A stretch of 64,000 nt of DNA from Allobosea sp. OK403 (GCF_900113835.1 NZ_FOQV01000002.1:868001-932000); one strand, 5' to 3'; numbered from the stretch's first letter, positions 34,253 to 43,552 are shown. Notes: generated by a model not told the origin, from the sequence alone. A program made the numbers and translations.

Positions 34253-35467
34253 TTGGCCGGAACGCCGCTCACCGAGCTCAATCGGCCGCTCGGCCAGAAT
34301 CGCCCCACGCCTCATGGCAAACCATGGGGCCTTTGGCTTGCCCTGAGCGCAAGCGGCGCCGTCGGCCTTGCGATCGCCGCCCTCCTCTTCCTCGTCGCGA
34401 CGCGCCGCGATCCCGATGGCGGCGAACCGATGGCGACAGCGCTGATCGAAAAGCGTAGCCCCCAATCGCAGGCGACATCGCCAACGCCGGCGGCCTCCAC
34501 CCCGGAACTCCGGACCCAGGCCAGTGCCAGCCAGCTTGAAACCGAAGCCGGCGTGACCGTGGTGCGCCCCGGTGCGGGCGCGGAGGCGCCTGGCTCGATC
34601 GTCATCACCATTCCCGACAGCGCCGCGACGATCAAGCTCGCCCCCTCCCCCGACAGCCGGCTGGTCGAGCGCACGCGCCACGGCCTGCTGCCGAAGATCG
34701 GCCCTGATGGCGCGACGCCCGCCCAGATCTATGCTCGCCCGCTCGGACCGCAGCCCGCGACCAAACCGGCAGGGCGGATCGCCCTCCTCGTCGGCGGCCT
34801 CGGCATCAGCCAGAGCGGCACCGCCGACGCCATCGCCAAATTGCCGGGCACAGTGTCCCTGGCCTTCGCACCCTATGGTCCGGAGCTGGAGCGCACGGTC
34901 CAGCGCGCGCGCGGCGAGGGCCATGAGGTCTTCCTCCAGGTGCCGATGGAGCCGTTCGACTATCCCGACAACGACCCTGGCCCACAAACCCTGCTGACCG
35001 GCCCGAAGGCGGCTGAGAATATCGACCGGCTGCAATGGGTGCTTGGGCGCTTCACCGGCTATGTCGGCATCGTCAATTTCCTCGGCGGGCGCCTGACCGC
35101 GGACGACGCTGCGCTCTCGCCGATCCTGCGCGAGATCTCCGGGCGCGGACTCATCGTCGTCGATGACGGCTCCTCCTCGCGCAGCCTGCTCGCGACCTCG
35201 GCCGCGCGCGCCCAAATCCCGGCGATGAAGGTCGATCGCGTCATCGACACGGTCGCCCGGGCCGACGCGATCGACAAGGAACTCGCCATGCTGGAAGCAC
35301 TGGCGCGCGAGCAGGGCATCGTCATCGCCTCGGCGAGCGCCCTGCCCGTCTCGATCGAGCGGATTGCGCGCTGGGCCCAATCGCTCGAGGCCAAGGGCAT
35401 CCTCGTCGTGCCGGTCAGCGCGGCGCGCGGCTTTCGAAACCCGTCCTCGACAGGCTCTCTGCGATGA
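34253..35467 (+). CDS. Divergent polysaccharide deacetylase family protein
   Basis: 404 residues from TTG 34253. One N-terminal transmembrane helix (about residues 27-48), a Pro/Ser/Thr-rich stretch, then a NodB-like fold (about 170-395) with 'RIALLVGGLGIS', 'EVFLQVPMEP', 'FLGGRLTADDAAL' and 'GLIVVDDGSSSRS'. The family (YibQ-like, DUF610) lacks the usual metal ligands of active deacetylases, and its job is unknown, though it often follows envC and ctpA. Overlaps rppH by four bases. Confidence 0.85.
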   Translation: MAGTPLTELNRPLGQNRPTPHGKPWGLWLALSASGAVGLAIAALLFLVATRRDPDGGEPMATALIEKRSPQSQATSPTPAASTPELRTQASASQLETEAGVTVVRPGAGAEAPGSIVITIPDSAATIKLAPSPDSRLVERTRHGLLPKIGPDGATPAQIYARPLGPQPATKPAGRIALLVGGLGISQSGTADAIAKLPGTVSLAFAPYGPELERTVQRARGEGHEVFLQVPMEPFDYPDNDPGPQTLLTGPKAAENIDRLQWVLGRFTGYVGIVNFLGGRLTADDAALSPILREISGRGLIVVDDGSSSRSLLATSAARAQIPAMKVDRVIDTVARADAIDKELAMLEALAREQGIVIASASALPVSIERIARWAQSLEAKGILVVPVSAARGFRNPSSTGSLR

Positions 35468-35973
35468 TCGCTTCCCCGCCCAAGGGCTATCGTCCCTGCG
35501 TCGGCCTCGCGCTGTTCAATGGGCAGGGCCTCGTCTTCATCGGCCGACGCGCCAATCGCAGCCTGCGCGAGCATGTCGCGGAAGGCCATGAATGGCAGAT
35601 GCCGCAAGGCGGCATCGATGCGGGCGAGACGCCGCTCCAGGCGGCGAGGCGCGAGCTGCAGGAGGAGACCAACGTCACCTCCGCGACCCTGCTCGCTGAG
35701 GCGCCCGGCTGGCTCAGCTACGACCTGCCTGTCGATATCGGCAAGGAGGCCTGGCGGGGGCGCTGGCGCGGCCAGGCACAGAAATGGTTCGCTTTCCGCC
35801 TCGACGGCCCTGATGACGAGATCAACACGCTCACCCCCGCCGGTGGCCACAAGGCCGAGTTCGATGCCTGGCGCTGGGAGAAGCTGGAGCGGACGCCTGC
35901 CTTGATCATCCCCTTCAAGCGCGAGGTCTATCTCCAGGTCGCGACATTGTTTGCGCCTTTCGCCAAACCTTAG
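35464..35973 (+). CDS. rppH: RNA pyrophosphohydrolase RppH (Nudix)
   Basis: Removes pyrophosphate from 5' triphosphate RNA ends, which starts mRNA decay, 169 residues. The Nudix box lies at about residues 44-66: G-X5-E-X7-RE-L-X-EE, with Asn at the usual Gly position. 'YRPCVGLALFNGQGLVFIGRRA' at the N terminus and 'GQAQKWFAFRLDG' in the middle are typical of RppH. It ends the housekeeping operon. Confidence 0.93.
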   Translation: MIASPPKGYRPCVGLALFNGQGLVFIGRRANRSLREHVAEGHEWQMPQGGIDAGETPLQAARRELQEETNVTSATLLAEAPGWLSYDLPVDIGKEAWRGRWRGQAQKWFAFRLDGPDDEINTLTPAGGHKAEFDAWRWEKLERTPALIIPFKREVYLQVATLFAPFAKP

Positions 35974-35975
35974 AG

Positions 35976-36160
35976 CATTTCCGCGTTTCTCCGAATCGCA
36001 GAAATGCCCTAGCCCCTTGTTTTAACACGCTTTCTTCACGCGAACCGGTGTCCACTTCGCTCGAAAACGCTCTAGAGCATCGGTCCGAAAAGTGGAATCC
36101 GGGTTTCGGAAGAAGTCGATGCAAACTCAAAGAGTTACAGCATCGGACCGATGCTGTAAC
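35976..36160. repeat. Composite of intergenic repeats filling a 331-base spacer
   Basis: Three elements in a row: GCATTTC...GAAATGC (35976-36008), an inverse copy of the GAGCGTTTTCGAGCGAAG element (about 36009-36075), and an AGAGCATCGGTCCGAAAAG element continuing to the palindrome AGCATCGGACCGATGCT (to about 36160). No gene is seen in 35974-36304. Confidence 0.75.
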
Positions 36161-36304
36161 GGCTGCGCCGCCAGCGCAATCCCCGCCAATTCTCCTTCCC
36201 CTTGGGCATATCCGCGTTAAATTGAGCCGACGAATGATTCGCCCGTCGGACCGACCCGACATGGCTGTCATGAAACCCTCATGCGGCGGGGTGACGCTCT
36301 AGGA

Positions 36305-36655
36305 ATGGTTGATTCGGTCAGCAGATTGCACGCCGCCGTCCTCGCAGCACGTTCGCGCGATCCCGCCTTTTCGCGCACCGCCAAGCTGCTCGGCGAAGGC
36401 ATGCCGAAAATGGCCAAGAAGGTCGCCGAGGAGGCCGTCGAGGTCGGGCTCGAAGCCGTTCAGGGCGATCGCCGCCGCACGATCCTCGAAAGCGCCGATC
36501 TGATCTATAATCTGGTGGTGCTCTGGAGCGAGATCGGCATCGCGCCCGACGATGTCTGGCGCGAGATCGACCGCCGCGAGCAGCTTTACGGCATCGCCGA
36601 GAAGCTGCCCAAGGGCCGCCCGATCAAGCTCGCCCAGCCGATCGACGCGGGCTGA
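36305..36655 (+). CDS. hisE: HisE-like phosphoribosyl-ATP pyrophosphatase family protein
   Basis: 116 residues from ATG 36305 (ATG 36281 would add eight residues). All-alpha MazG/HisE fold. 'TAKLLGEGMPKMAKKVAEEAVEV' and 'ESADLIYNLVVLWSEIG' match HisE, but the usual 'KxGEE' is 'KVAEE'. HisE hydrolyses phosphoribosyl-ATP in histidine synthesis. The gene stands alone rather than in a his operon, so it may be the genome's only HisE or a paralog; the window does not decide. Confidence 0.75.
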   Translation: MVDSVSRLHAAVLAARSRDPAFSRTAKLLGEGMPKMAKKVAEEAVEVGLEAVQGDRRRTILESADLIYNLVVLWSEIGIAPDDVWREIDRREQLYGIAEKLPKGRPIKLAQPIDAG

Positions 36656-36674
36656 CGGCGGGCCTCCCTCTCCA

Positions 36675-37451
36675 TCAGCTCAGCATCCGCGTATCCCCGC
36701 AGACCGACACCTCCTGGCCCGAGATCGTCTTGCCGAAGGGCGAGGCCAGGAAGACGATCTGCTTGGCGATGTCGTTCGGGTCGACGAAGCGCTTGATCGA
36801 GACGCCGGCAAAGAGCCGCGCCGCCATCTCGTCATGCGAGATATTCATGCTGCGCGCCTTGTTGGCAATGACGCTCTGGATGCGCGCACCGTCGACCAAC
36901 CCCGGGCAAATGGCGTTCGCCCTGATGCCGAACTCACCGAGTTCAGCGGCCAGCGCCTTGGTGAAGCCGATCACGCCCCATTTCGCCGCCGCATAGGGCG
37001 AGCGCAAGGGAAAGCCGTGCTTTCCCGCCTGGCTCGACAGGTTGACGATGCTGGCGTTGGTGGATTGCTTGAGATGCTCCACCGCAAGCCGTGTGCAGTT
37101 GAACTGGCCGGTCAGGTCGATGGCGACGCAAGCGTCCCAATCCGCCGGATCGATCTCGTCGACACGGCCCGTCGGGCCGGCGATGCCGGCATTGTTGACC
37201 AGGCAGTCGAGCCCGCCCAACGCCGCCAGCGCCTCCCCGAACAGCCCGCCCACGGCCTTGCGGTCCGAGACGTCGCAGACCGATTGCGTGATCGCCGGGT
37301 CGCTTTGCGCCATCGCGGCCAGCGCATCACGATCGACGTCGCAGATATGCACCTTCGCCCCCTCGGCAGCGAAGGCGCGCGCCGTCGCACGCCCGATGCC
37401 GCCCGCGCCGGCGGTGACGAGCACGCGCAAACCCTCGATCTGCAAATCCAT
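36675..37451 (-). CDS. Short-chain dehydrogenase/reductase
   Basis: 258 residues. NAD(P)-binding 'VLVTAGAGGIGRATA' at the N terminus, 'NNAG' at the family position, catalytic Ser in 'SIVNLSSQAG' and Tyr/Lys in 'YAAAKWG'; all active-site residues are present. It lies head to tail upstream-of-none with its regulator-like neighbour: the GntR gene on the same strand precedes it. Probably oxidises a hydroxy acid in the pathway fed by the adjacent importer, but the substrate is not known. Confidence 0.85.
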   Translation of the reverse strand: MDLQIEGLRVLVTAGAGGIGRATARAFAAEGAKVHICDVDRDALAAMAQSDPAITQSVCDVSDRKAVGGLFGEALAALGGLDCLVNNAGIAGPTGRVDEIDPADWDACVAIDLTGQFNCTRLAVEHLKQSTNASIVNLSSQAGKHGFPLRSPYAAAKWGVIGFTKALAAELGEFGIRANAICPGLVDGARIQSVIANKARSMNISHDEMAARLFAGVSIKRFVDPNDIAKQIVFLASPFGKTISGQEVSVCGDTRMLS

Positions 37452-37479
37452 GACGCTCTCTCCCTGTGCTGCGGGCTCT

Positions 37480-37566
37480 AGCCCTTTGTTTTGACGCGTT
37501 TTCTCCGCGCAAACGCTTCGCGTTTGTCGCGAGGGAACCGGTATCCACTTCGCTCGAAAACACTCT
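37480..37566. repeat. Intergenic repeat with an internal hairpin insert
   Basis: Inverse copy of the GAGCGTTTTCGAGCGAAG element (compare 25560-25610), here interrupted by CAAACGCTTCGCGTTTG, a small perfect hairpin (about 37510-37526). Confidence 0.75.
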
Positions 37567-37577
37567 CGTGGAACCGA

Positions 37578-38357
37578 TCAATCCGATTCCTTGAGCTGCC
37601 CTGTCTGTTCGATATGTGCCGCTGCCGCGCCGATGTCGGCTTCCAGCGCCGCCCGCGCCGCCGAGGCATCGCCGCGCCGTAGGGCCGTGAGCAGCTTCTC
37701 GTGCTCCTGCATGGCGCGGCCGCCCTTGAGCCGGCGCGGCTCGTGACGCATGTCGAGATTGAGGATCGGCCCGGCCTTGAGCCAGAGCCGCTCGATCATC
37801 TCGACCAGGCTCGGCATGCCCGCCGCCTCGTAGAGTGCGAAATGCAGGTCGCGATTGGCGGCGACAGCACCGGCCGAGTCTGGCGCCTCGGCGCTTGCGG
37901 CCTGCCGGAAGGCGGCCTCATGCGCCGCGATCCGGGCGAGCTGATCCGGCGTCGCCTTGCGCGCCGCCTCCTCGGCGGCGAAGCCCTCGACGACCAGCCG
38001 CAATCGCGTCAGCTCCCGAAACTGCGCCAGCGTCAGCACCGGTACGCGCACCGCCCGCCCCGGCAGCACCTCGAGCGCTCCATCCGCGGCGAGCCGGCTC
38101 ACCGCCTCGCGCACCGGCATCATCGAGACGCCGAGCGCCTCGGCGACACGGCGCAGCGACAATTTCTCACCCGGCGCGAGCCGACCTGCGACCAGGAGCG
38201 CGCGTAATTCGGCGGTGACCCGCTCGCCCAGGGTCTCGCGGGCCAGCACGCCGACCTCCTCCAGCGCCCAGGGATCGCGCGGCATCCCCGCCGCGCCGGG
38301 CGCTTCGTCGACCGCGGCGGCGGCAGGAACGGGTGAGGGCTGGACACGGCCAATCAT
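37578..38357 (-). CDS. GntR family regulator, FCD domain
   Basis: 259 residues from ATG 38357; a GTG at 38381 is inside the operator and less likely. Winged helix at about residues 40-105 ('LRRVAEALGVSMMPVREAVS') and a C-terminal all-helical FCD ligand domain with metal-ligand candidates ('NRDLHFALYEAA', 'EHEKLLTAL'). It probably controls the importer and the catabolic genes downstream of the divergent promoter, through the TGTGATCACA site directly upstream of its start. Confidence 0.88.
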   Translation of the reverse strand: MIGRVQPSPVPAAAAVDEAPGAAGMPRDPWALEEVGVLARETLGERVTAELRALLVAGRLAPGEKLSLRRVAEALGVSMMPVREAVSRLAADGALEVLPGRAVRVPVLTLAQFRELTRLRLVVEGFAAEEAARKATPDQLARIAAHEAAFRQAASAEAPDSAGAVAANRDLHFALYEAAGMPSLVEMIERLWLKAGPILNLDMRHEPRRLKGGRAMQEHEKLLTALRRGDASAARAALEADIGAAAAHIEQTGQLKESD

Positions 38358-38371
38358 GTCTGCCAACCTAA

Positions 38372-38383
38372 CTGTGATCACAG
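38372..38383. promoter_or_regulatory. Putative GntR operator CTGTGATCACAG
   Basis: Perfect 12-base palindrome in the divergent spacer between the GntR gene and the substrate-binding protein gene, matching the general FadR-subfamily pattern of T-GT-N-AC-A half-sites. Confidence 0.65.
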
Positions 38384-38475
38384 ATCACGACAAGCGGCGA
38401 CAAGACCGCGAACTCAAAAAGACCACGGGTCGACAATCCAGCGCAAAGCGCGGAACCGTTCTGGGAGGAACGCCA

Positions 38476-39741
38476 ATGACAGATCGACAGCCATCGAAAT
38501 TCCGCGTCTCGCGCCGTCAGGCGTTGGTCGGCATCAGTGCGGGTGCAGCCACCGGGCTGATCGCCAGCCCCTCGCTGATCCTGGCGCAGACGCCCGACGC
38601 CATCCGCTACGGGCATCTGACCCCGCGCACCGGCTTCCTCGGCCCGCTCGGAGAGTACGGCGTGATGGCGGTTGATCTCGCCGTCGAGGAGATCAATGCG
38701 GCAGGCGGCGTCAACGGTCGCAAGCTCGAGGCGCTGAAGGAGGATTCGGTCAATCCGCAGACCGCCTCGACCAAGGCCGAGCGCATGATCGAGCGCGACA
38801 AGGTCGCCTGCATTCTCGGCGAGATTTCCTCGGCCTCCTGCCTGACGATCTCGCAGGTCGCCGCCCGCAACAAGACGCTCTTCGTCAACACCGGCGGCAA
38901 TTCCGACGCGCTGCGCGGCGAAAGCTGCAACCGCTACATGTTCCATGTCGAGCACCAGAACTCGATGTATGTGAAGAGCTGCGGCCGCTCGCTGATGGCG
39001 CAGGGGCTGGTCAAGGGCAAGAAGTGGTTCTCGCTGACCGCCGACTACGCCTTCGGCCATGACCTGCTCAAAGTCGCCAAGCGCTTCATGGAGGCCAATG
39101 GCGGCCAGTTCGCCGCCGACAAGCTGGTGCCGACCGACGCGACCGACTTCTCGGCCATGCTGATCGAGATCCGCGCCGCCAAGCCCGACCTGGTGATCTC
39201 CAACCTCGCCGGCAACCAGATCACCAATTTCCTGAAGCAGTATTCCGAGTTCGGGCTGACGTTCCCGGTCGCCGGATTCGGCTTCGACACGGCGCTTGCT
39301 TGGGCCGCGGGCAAGGACAATTTCGGCGGCGTCTGGCCCTGCGTCTGGCATCACCTGATCGACACGCCTGAGAGCAAGAAGTTCGTCGCGGCCTTCACCA
39401 AGAAATACGGCAAGCCGCCGGAGAACCAGGCCTGGGGCGACTACATGGCCGTGAAGATCATGGCCCAGTCGATGAACGAGCTGAAGAGCACGGACACCGC
39501 AAAGATCCTCGAATATTGGGAGAAGGGCGCGAAATTCGACGTGATGAAGACGCGGCCCGGCTATTTCCGCGCTTCCGACCACCAGCTCATGAGCGAGATG
39601 TACACGATCACCGCTCTGCCGGCAGCGCAGGTGAAGAACCAGTGGGACCTCTTCACCTCATCGCCGCCGGTTCCCGGCCCGAACGAGGATATCGAGGTCA
39701 TCGCCACCCAGGGCGACGAGGCCGTCTGCAGGATGAGCTGA
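38476..39741 (+). CDS. Branched-chain-type ABC transporter substrate-binding protein
   Basis: 421 residues from ATG 38476, fixed by GGGAGGA at 38464-38470; longer frames are antisense to the GntR gene. A Tat-like twin-arginine export signal (SRRQALVGISAG) precedes a mature part with the Leu/Ile/Val-binding fold: 'AVEEINAAGGVNGRKLE', 'GEISSASCL', 'DLVISNLAGNQ'. The family binds amino acids, amides, aromatic acids or other small carboxylates. Context suggests a hydroxy or keto acid. Confidence 0.88.
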   Translation: MTDRQPSKFRVSRRQALVGISAGAATGLIASPSLILAQTPDAIRYGHLTPRTGFLGPLGEYGVMAVDLAVEEINAAGGVNGRKLEALKEDSVNPQTASTKAERMIERDKVACILGEISSASCLTISQVAARNKTLFVNTGGNSDALRGESCNRYMFHVEHQNSMYVKSCGRSLMAQGLVKGKKWFSLTADYAFGHDLLKVAKRFMEANGGQFAADKLVPTDATDFSAMLIEIRAAKPDLVISNLAGNQITNFLKQYSEFGLTFPVAGFGFDTALAWAAGKDNFGGVWPCVWHHLIDTPESKKFVAAFTKKYGKPPENQAWGDYMAVKIMAQSMNELKSTDTAKILEYWEKGAKFDVMKTRPGYFRASDHQLMSEMYTITALPAAQVKNQWDLFTSSPPVPGPNEDIEVIATQGDEAVCRMS

Positions 39742-39764
39742 GAACGCTCCGTCTTTGCCAAATC

Positions 39765-39872
39765 GCGCCGTCGTCCCGGACAAGCGGCAAGGCCGCGCCG
39801 ATCCGGGATCCATGCCTGAAGCGTTCCGGCATGGATCCCGGGTCTCCCTTCGGTCGCCCGGGATGACGGCGC
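39765..39872. repeat. Intergenic palindromic repeat, CCGTCATCCCGGA family
   Basis: Arms GCGCCGTCGTCCCGGA (39765-39780) and CCCGGGATGACGGCGC (39857-39872), with inner GGATCCATGCC/GGCATGGATCC pairing. It lies inside the transport operon between the binding protein and the permease. Confidence 0.88.
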
Positions 39873-39904
39873 GGTAGATTGAACGAAACTGCAAAGGTCA
39901 ACCC

Positions 39905-40780
39905 TTGCTCACCCTCTTCATCCAGCAGGTACTGAACGGGCTGCTCGACGGGGTCTATTACCTCCTGATCGCGCTCGGCCTGTCGCTGATCTTCTCGCTC
40001 GGCGGCATCGTCAACCTGGCCCATGGCGCCTTCTACGCCATCGGCGCCTATCTCACGATCGTGCTCGCCCCCCATATCGGCTTCGGCGGCGCAATCATCG
40101 CCTCGCCGCTGCTGGTGGCGCTGATCGGCATCGTCGTCGAGCGCGGCCTGTTCCAGCGCTTCTACCGCTCGGACCCGATCCTCTCCCTGCTCCTGACCTT
40201 CGGGCTCGCCATGGTGGCGGAGCAGTCGCTGCGCATGATTTTCGGCGCGCCGCCGCTCTCCTTCTCGATTCCCGCGGCATTGCGCGGCCAGATCTTCCTC
40301 GGCGAGTTCATCTATTCGCGCTATCGCGCCTTGCTGCTGCTGATTGCGGCAGCCTGCGTGCTTGCCCTCTGGTTCCTGCTCCAGCGCACCGCCTTTGGCC
40401 GCGTCGTGCGCGCCGGCGTGCAGAACCCCGACATGGTCGGCGCGCTCGGCATCTCGCTGCAGCCCTATATGGTCGCGGTCGCCGGCCTCGGCATCGGGCT
40501 TGCGGGGCTCGCCGGCGTCTTGCTGGCGCCGATCTATTCGATCCATCCAGCCATGGGCCAGGAGATCATCACGCCGGCCTTCGTCGTCGTCGTCATCGGC
40601 GGCTTGGGTTCTTTCTGGGGCGTCGTGGTGGCGGCGCTGATGGTCGGCCTGGTCAAGGGCATCACCATCGGGCTCGGCTACACGCAATGGTCGACCGCCG
40701 TGATCTATCTGATGATGCTGCTCGTTCTGCTGTTCAGGCCCCGCGGCCTGTTCGGCGAACGCATCCAGCGCTTCGAGTGA
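39905..40780 (+). CDS. livH: Branched-chain-type ABC transporter permease LivH
   Basis: 291 residues from TTG 39905 (AAAGG eight bases upstream). A hydrophobic multi-helix protein with the family starting pattern 'QQVLNGLLDGVYYLLIALGLSLIFSLGGIVNLAHGAFYAIGAY' (shown in the gene as one run) and the cytoplasmic 'RAGVQNPDMVGALGI' loop. Pairs with the LivM domain of the next gene to form the membrane channel. Confidence 0.93.
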   Translation: MLTLFIQQVLNGLLDGVYYLLIALGLSLIFSLGGIVNLAHGAFYAIGAYLTIVLAPHIGFGGAIIASPLLVALIGIVVERGLFQRFYRSDPILSLLLTFGLAMVAEQSLRMIFGAPPLSFSIPAALRGQIFLGEFIYSRYRALLLLIAAACVLALWFLLQRTAFGRVVRAGVQNPDMVGALGISLQPYMVAVAGLGIGLAGLAGVLLAPIYSIHPAMGQEIITPAFVVVVIGGLGSFWGVVVAALMVGLVKGITIGLGYTQWSTAVIYLMMLLVLLFRPRGLFGERIQRFE

Positions 40781-40788
40781 GGGACGCC

Positions 40789-43314
40789 ATGACACCCTCC
40801 CGGCACGACTATGCGCCGCTCCTGATCGCGGCCGCGGGCCTCCTCGCCTTGCCCTCCCTGATGCATGCGATAGGGCTCGGCACCACCTCGGCAACCGAGA
40901 TCGTCGTCTTCGCCATCGCCTGCATGGCGCTGAACATCCTGGTCGGCACGACCGGGCTCGTCTCCTTCGGCCATGGTGCCTGGTTCGGGCTTGCCGCCTA
41001 TGCCGCAGGACTGGTGCAGCGCAACTGGTTCCCCGGCCAGTTCGCCTTGCCCATCCTGCTCGCGGTCGCCTTTGTGGCGCTCATCGCCTTCGCCTTCGGG
41101 GCGCTGATCCTGCGTCGCAAGGGCGTGTATTTCTCGCTGCTGACGCTGGCGCTTGCCGCCATGACCTATTCCGTCGCCTTTCGCTGGACGGCGGTGACCG
41201 GCGGCGAGGATGGCCTGGGCGGTATCAAGCGCCCGCTCTTCCTCGGCATCGATTTCGAGGCGGCGCTGCCCTTCTACATGCTCGTCGCCACCATCGGCAT
41301 GGCGGTGGTCTTCGCGCTCTGGCGCTTCCAGCGCTCGCCGGTCGGCACCGTGCTGGTCGCGATCCGCGAAAACGAGCAGCGAGCCCGCTTCCTCGGCTAT
41401 GCGACCGACCGCTACAAGCTTGCGGCCTTCACGCTCTCGGCCGGGCTGACCGGGCTTGCCGGCTCGCTCCTGCTGTTCAACAACCGCATGACCTCGGCCG
41501 ACCCGATCTCGGTCGCCTTCTCCGGTGAATTGCTGGCCATGGTCGTCATCGGCGGCATGCGCTCCTTCCTCGGGCCGGCGCTAGGCGCGCTCTTCTTCGT
41601 CATCTTCCGCGACTATCTCTCGAGCGCGACCGAGAACTGGCTGTTCTGGTTCGGCCTGCTCTTCGTCGCCTTCATCGTCTTCTCCCCGACCGGTCTCGTT
41701 GGCGTCGGAGAGCGCCTGCTGCGCCCCTTCCGCAAGCAGCTTGATGGCGACGCGGCGATGTCGGCCCGCCAGGCCGGCGCGGTGACGCTTCCGGCCTTCA
41801 TGAAACCTGTCGACAGCGTCGATGGGCCGATCCTGCGCGCAACCGGCCTCGCCAAGAGCTTCGGCGGCATCAAGGCCGTCGAGGGCGTCAACATCACGAT
41901 GCAGGACCGCCGCCTGCATGCGCTGATCGGCCCCAACGGCGCCGGCAAGACCACGGCCTTCAACCTGATCTCGGGCCTGTTCAAGCCCGATCGTGGCGAG
42001 GTCCGGCTGCGCGAGCGCCAGATCGCCGGGCTCTCGCCGGAGGCGATCACCCAGGCCGGCATCGGGCGCGCCTTCCAGATCACCAACCTGTTCCCGACGC
42101 TCACGGTCGCGGAGAATGTCCGGCTTGCCGTGCAGGCGCGCTCGGCCGAACGCTTCGCGCTCTGGCGCGCCTCCTCCTCACTGGCGCAGGTCAATGACGA
42201 GACCAGCCAGGTCATCGACACCATGGGCCTGCGCGGCATCGAGAGCGCGGAAGCAGGCTCGCTGAGCTATGGCGGCCAGCGCCTGCTCGACATGTCGCTG
42301 GCGCTCGCGACCAAGCCGCGCGTGCTGCTGCTCGACGAGCCCCTGGCCGGCCTCGCCGCCGCTGAACGCGAGCGCGTCGGCAATCTGATCAAGTCGATCT
42401 CGACCGATTTGCCCGTGCTGCTGGTCGAGCACGATATCGACCGCGTCTTCGCCATCGCCGACCATGTCACGGTGATGAATGAGGGCTCCGTGCTGGTCGA
42501 TGGCACGGTCGAAGATGCGCGTTCATCACCGCGCGTGCAGGAGGTCTATATCGGCTCGGGCGCGCATGCGCTCGCCGAAAAGCCGCGCGAGAGCGCCGCG
42601 CGCGAGGCCGTGCTGCTCGGGCTCGACGGCGTCGACACCTATTACGGCAAGAGTCATATCCTGCGGCAGGTCGGTCTCGAGGTGCATGAGAACGAGATCG
42701 TCGCCTTGCTCGGCCGCAACGGTGCCGGCAAATCGACCCTGCTCAAGACCATCACCGGCATCGCCCCGCCCGCGGCCGGCACGATCACGCTCGCAGGCAC
42801 CGACATCGCCAGGCAGCCGCCAGCCGTGATCGCGCGCGCCGGCATCGCCTATGTGCCGCAAGGACGCGGGCTTTTTGCCGGCATGAGCGTCAAGGACAAT
42901 ATGGAACTCGGCCGGCTCAAACGCCTGACCGGCAATGGTTCGCATTGGGACGACGACAAAATCTTCGCCTTCTTCCCGCGCATCAAGCAGCGCTGGCATT
43001 CCCCGGCCGATTATCTCTCGGGCGGCGAACAGCAGATGGTGGCGGTCGCGCGCGCGCTCTCCGGCGACACCCGCGTGCTGCTGCTCGACGAGCCCTTCGA
43101 GGGCCTGGCGCCGGCCGTCGTCGAGGAATTGTTCGAGGCCTTCGACAAGCTGAGACAGGAGATCGCGATCGTGATCGTCGACCATCATCTCGATCTCGCT
43201 TTGGCGCTGTCCGACCGCACCGTCGTGCTGGAGCGCGGCGCGGTCGTCCACACCGGCCCCTCGCGTGCGCTGAGCCAGGATCTGGCGCTGCGCCGGCAGG
43301 TGTTGTGGCTGTGA
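40789..43314 (+). CDS. Fused branched-chain ABC transporter permease-ATPase-ATPase (LivM-LivG-LivF)
   Basis: 841 residues from ATG 40789. Residues 1 to about 335 are a LivM permease. About 348-595 are a LivG-type ATPase (Walker A GPNGAGKT at 381-388, signature LSYGGQ, Walker B LLLDEPLAG). About 607-841 are a LivF-type ATPase (Walker A GRNGAGKS at 642-649, signature LSGGEQQ, Walker B LLLDEPFEG). The frame is open across both junctions, and both linkers look natural (Ala-rich, 'FMKPVDSVDGPI' and 'AEKPRESAAREAV'). Three normally separate subunits are thus one chain. Both ATPase sites look intact. Confidence 0.92.
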   Translation: MTPSRHDYAPLLIAAAGLLALPSLMHAIGLGTTSATEIVVFAIACMALNILVGTTGLVSFGHGAWFGLAAYAAGLVQRNWFPGQFALPILLAVAFVALIAFAFGALILRRKGVYFSLLTLALAAMTYSVAFRWTAVTGGEDGLGGIKRPLFLGIDFEAALPFYMLVATIGMAVVFALWRFQRSPVGTVLVAIRENEQRARFLGYATDRYKLAAFTLSAGLTGLAGSLLLFNNRMTSADPISVAFSGELLAMVVIGGMRSFLGPALGALFFVIFRDYLSSATENWLFWFGLLFVAFIVFSPTGLVGVGERLLRPFRKQLDGDAAMSARQAGAVTLPAFMKPVDSVDGPILRATGLAKSFGGIKAVEGVNITMQDRRLHALIGPNGAGKTTAFNLISGLFKPDRGEVRLRERQIAGLSPEAITQAGIGRAFQITNLFPTLTVAENVRLAVQARSAERFALWRASSSLAQVNDETSQVIDTMGLRGIESAEAGSLSYGGQRLLDMSLALATKPRVLLLDEPLAGLAAAERERVGNLIKSISTDLPVLLVEHDIDRVFAIADHVTVMNEGSVLVDGTVEDARSSPRVQEVYIGSGAHALAEKPRESAAREAVLLGLDGVDTYYGKSHILRQVGLEVHENEIVALLGRNGAGKSTLLKTITGIAPPAAGTITLAGTDIARQPPAVIARAGIAYVPQGRGLFAGMSVKDNMELGRLKRLTGNGSHWDDDKIFAFFPRIKQRWHSPADYLSGGEQQMVAVARALSGDTRVLLLDEPFEGLAPAVVEELFEAFDKLRQEIAIVIVDHHLDLALALSDRTVVLERGAVVHTGPSRALSQDLALRRQVLWL

Positions 43315-43365
43315 TGAGCATGAACGCAGCCCGCTGGTCCCGTGGCGGTCCGGCTGACAACCTAG

Positions 43366-43524
43366 GCGCGGGGAACCCTCTCCTGGAAGGAGAGGGCAGG
43401 GTGAGGTGTAGGCCATTCGACCAGTTCCGCGAGTGCTCACCGCGCAGCCGGGTTCAAGCCAACGATTCCCCTCCCGAACACCTCACCCCTGCCCCTCTCC
43501 TTCCAGGAGAGGGGTTCCCCGCGC
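43366..43524. repeat. Intergenic palindromic repeat, CCCTCTCC family, two-armed copy
   Basis: Arms from GCGCGGGGAACCCTCTCC (43366 on) to GGTGAGGTGT and the inverse (to GCGC at 43524). Same family as 650-814. It lies between the transporter and the dehydrogenase genes. Confidence 0.9.
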
Positions 43525-43552
43525 CCAACCACATCGATCGAGACGCTCCCGC

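Noticed and set aside
37957..39741. Longer substrate-binding protein starting at 37957
   Set aside because: The extension is antisense to the GntR gene; GGGAGGA and the Tat signal fix the start at 38476.
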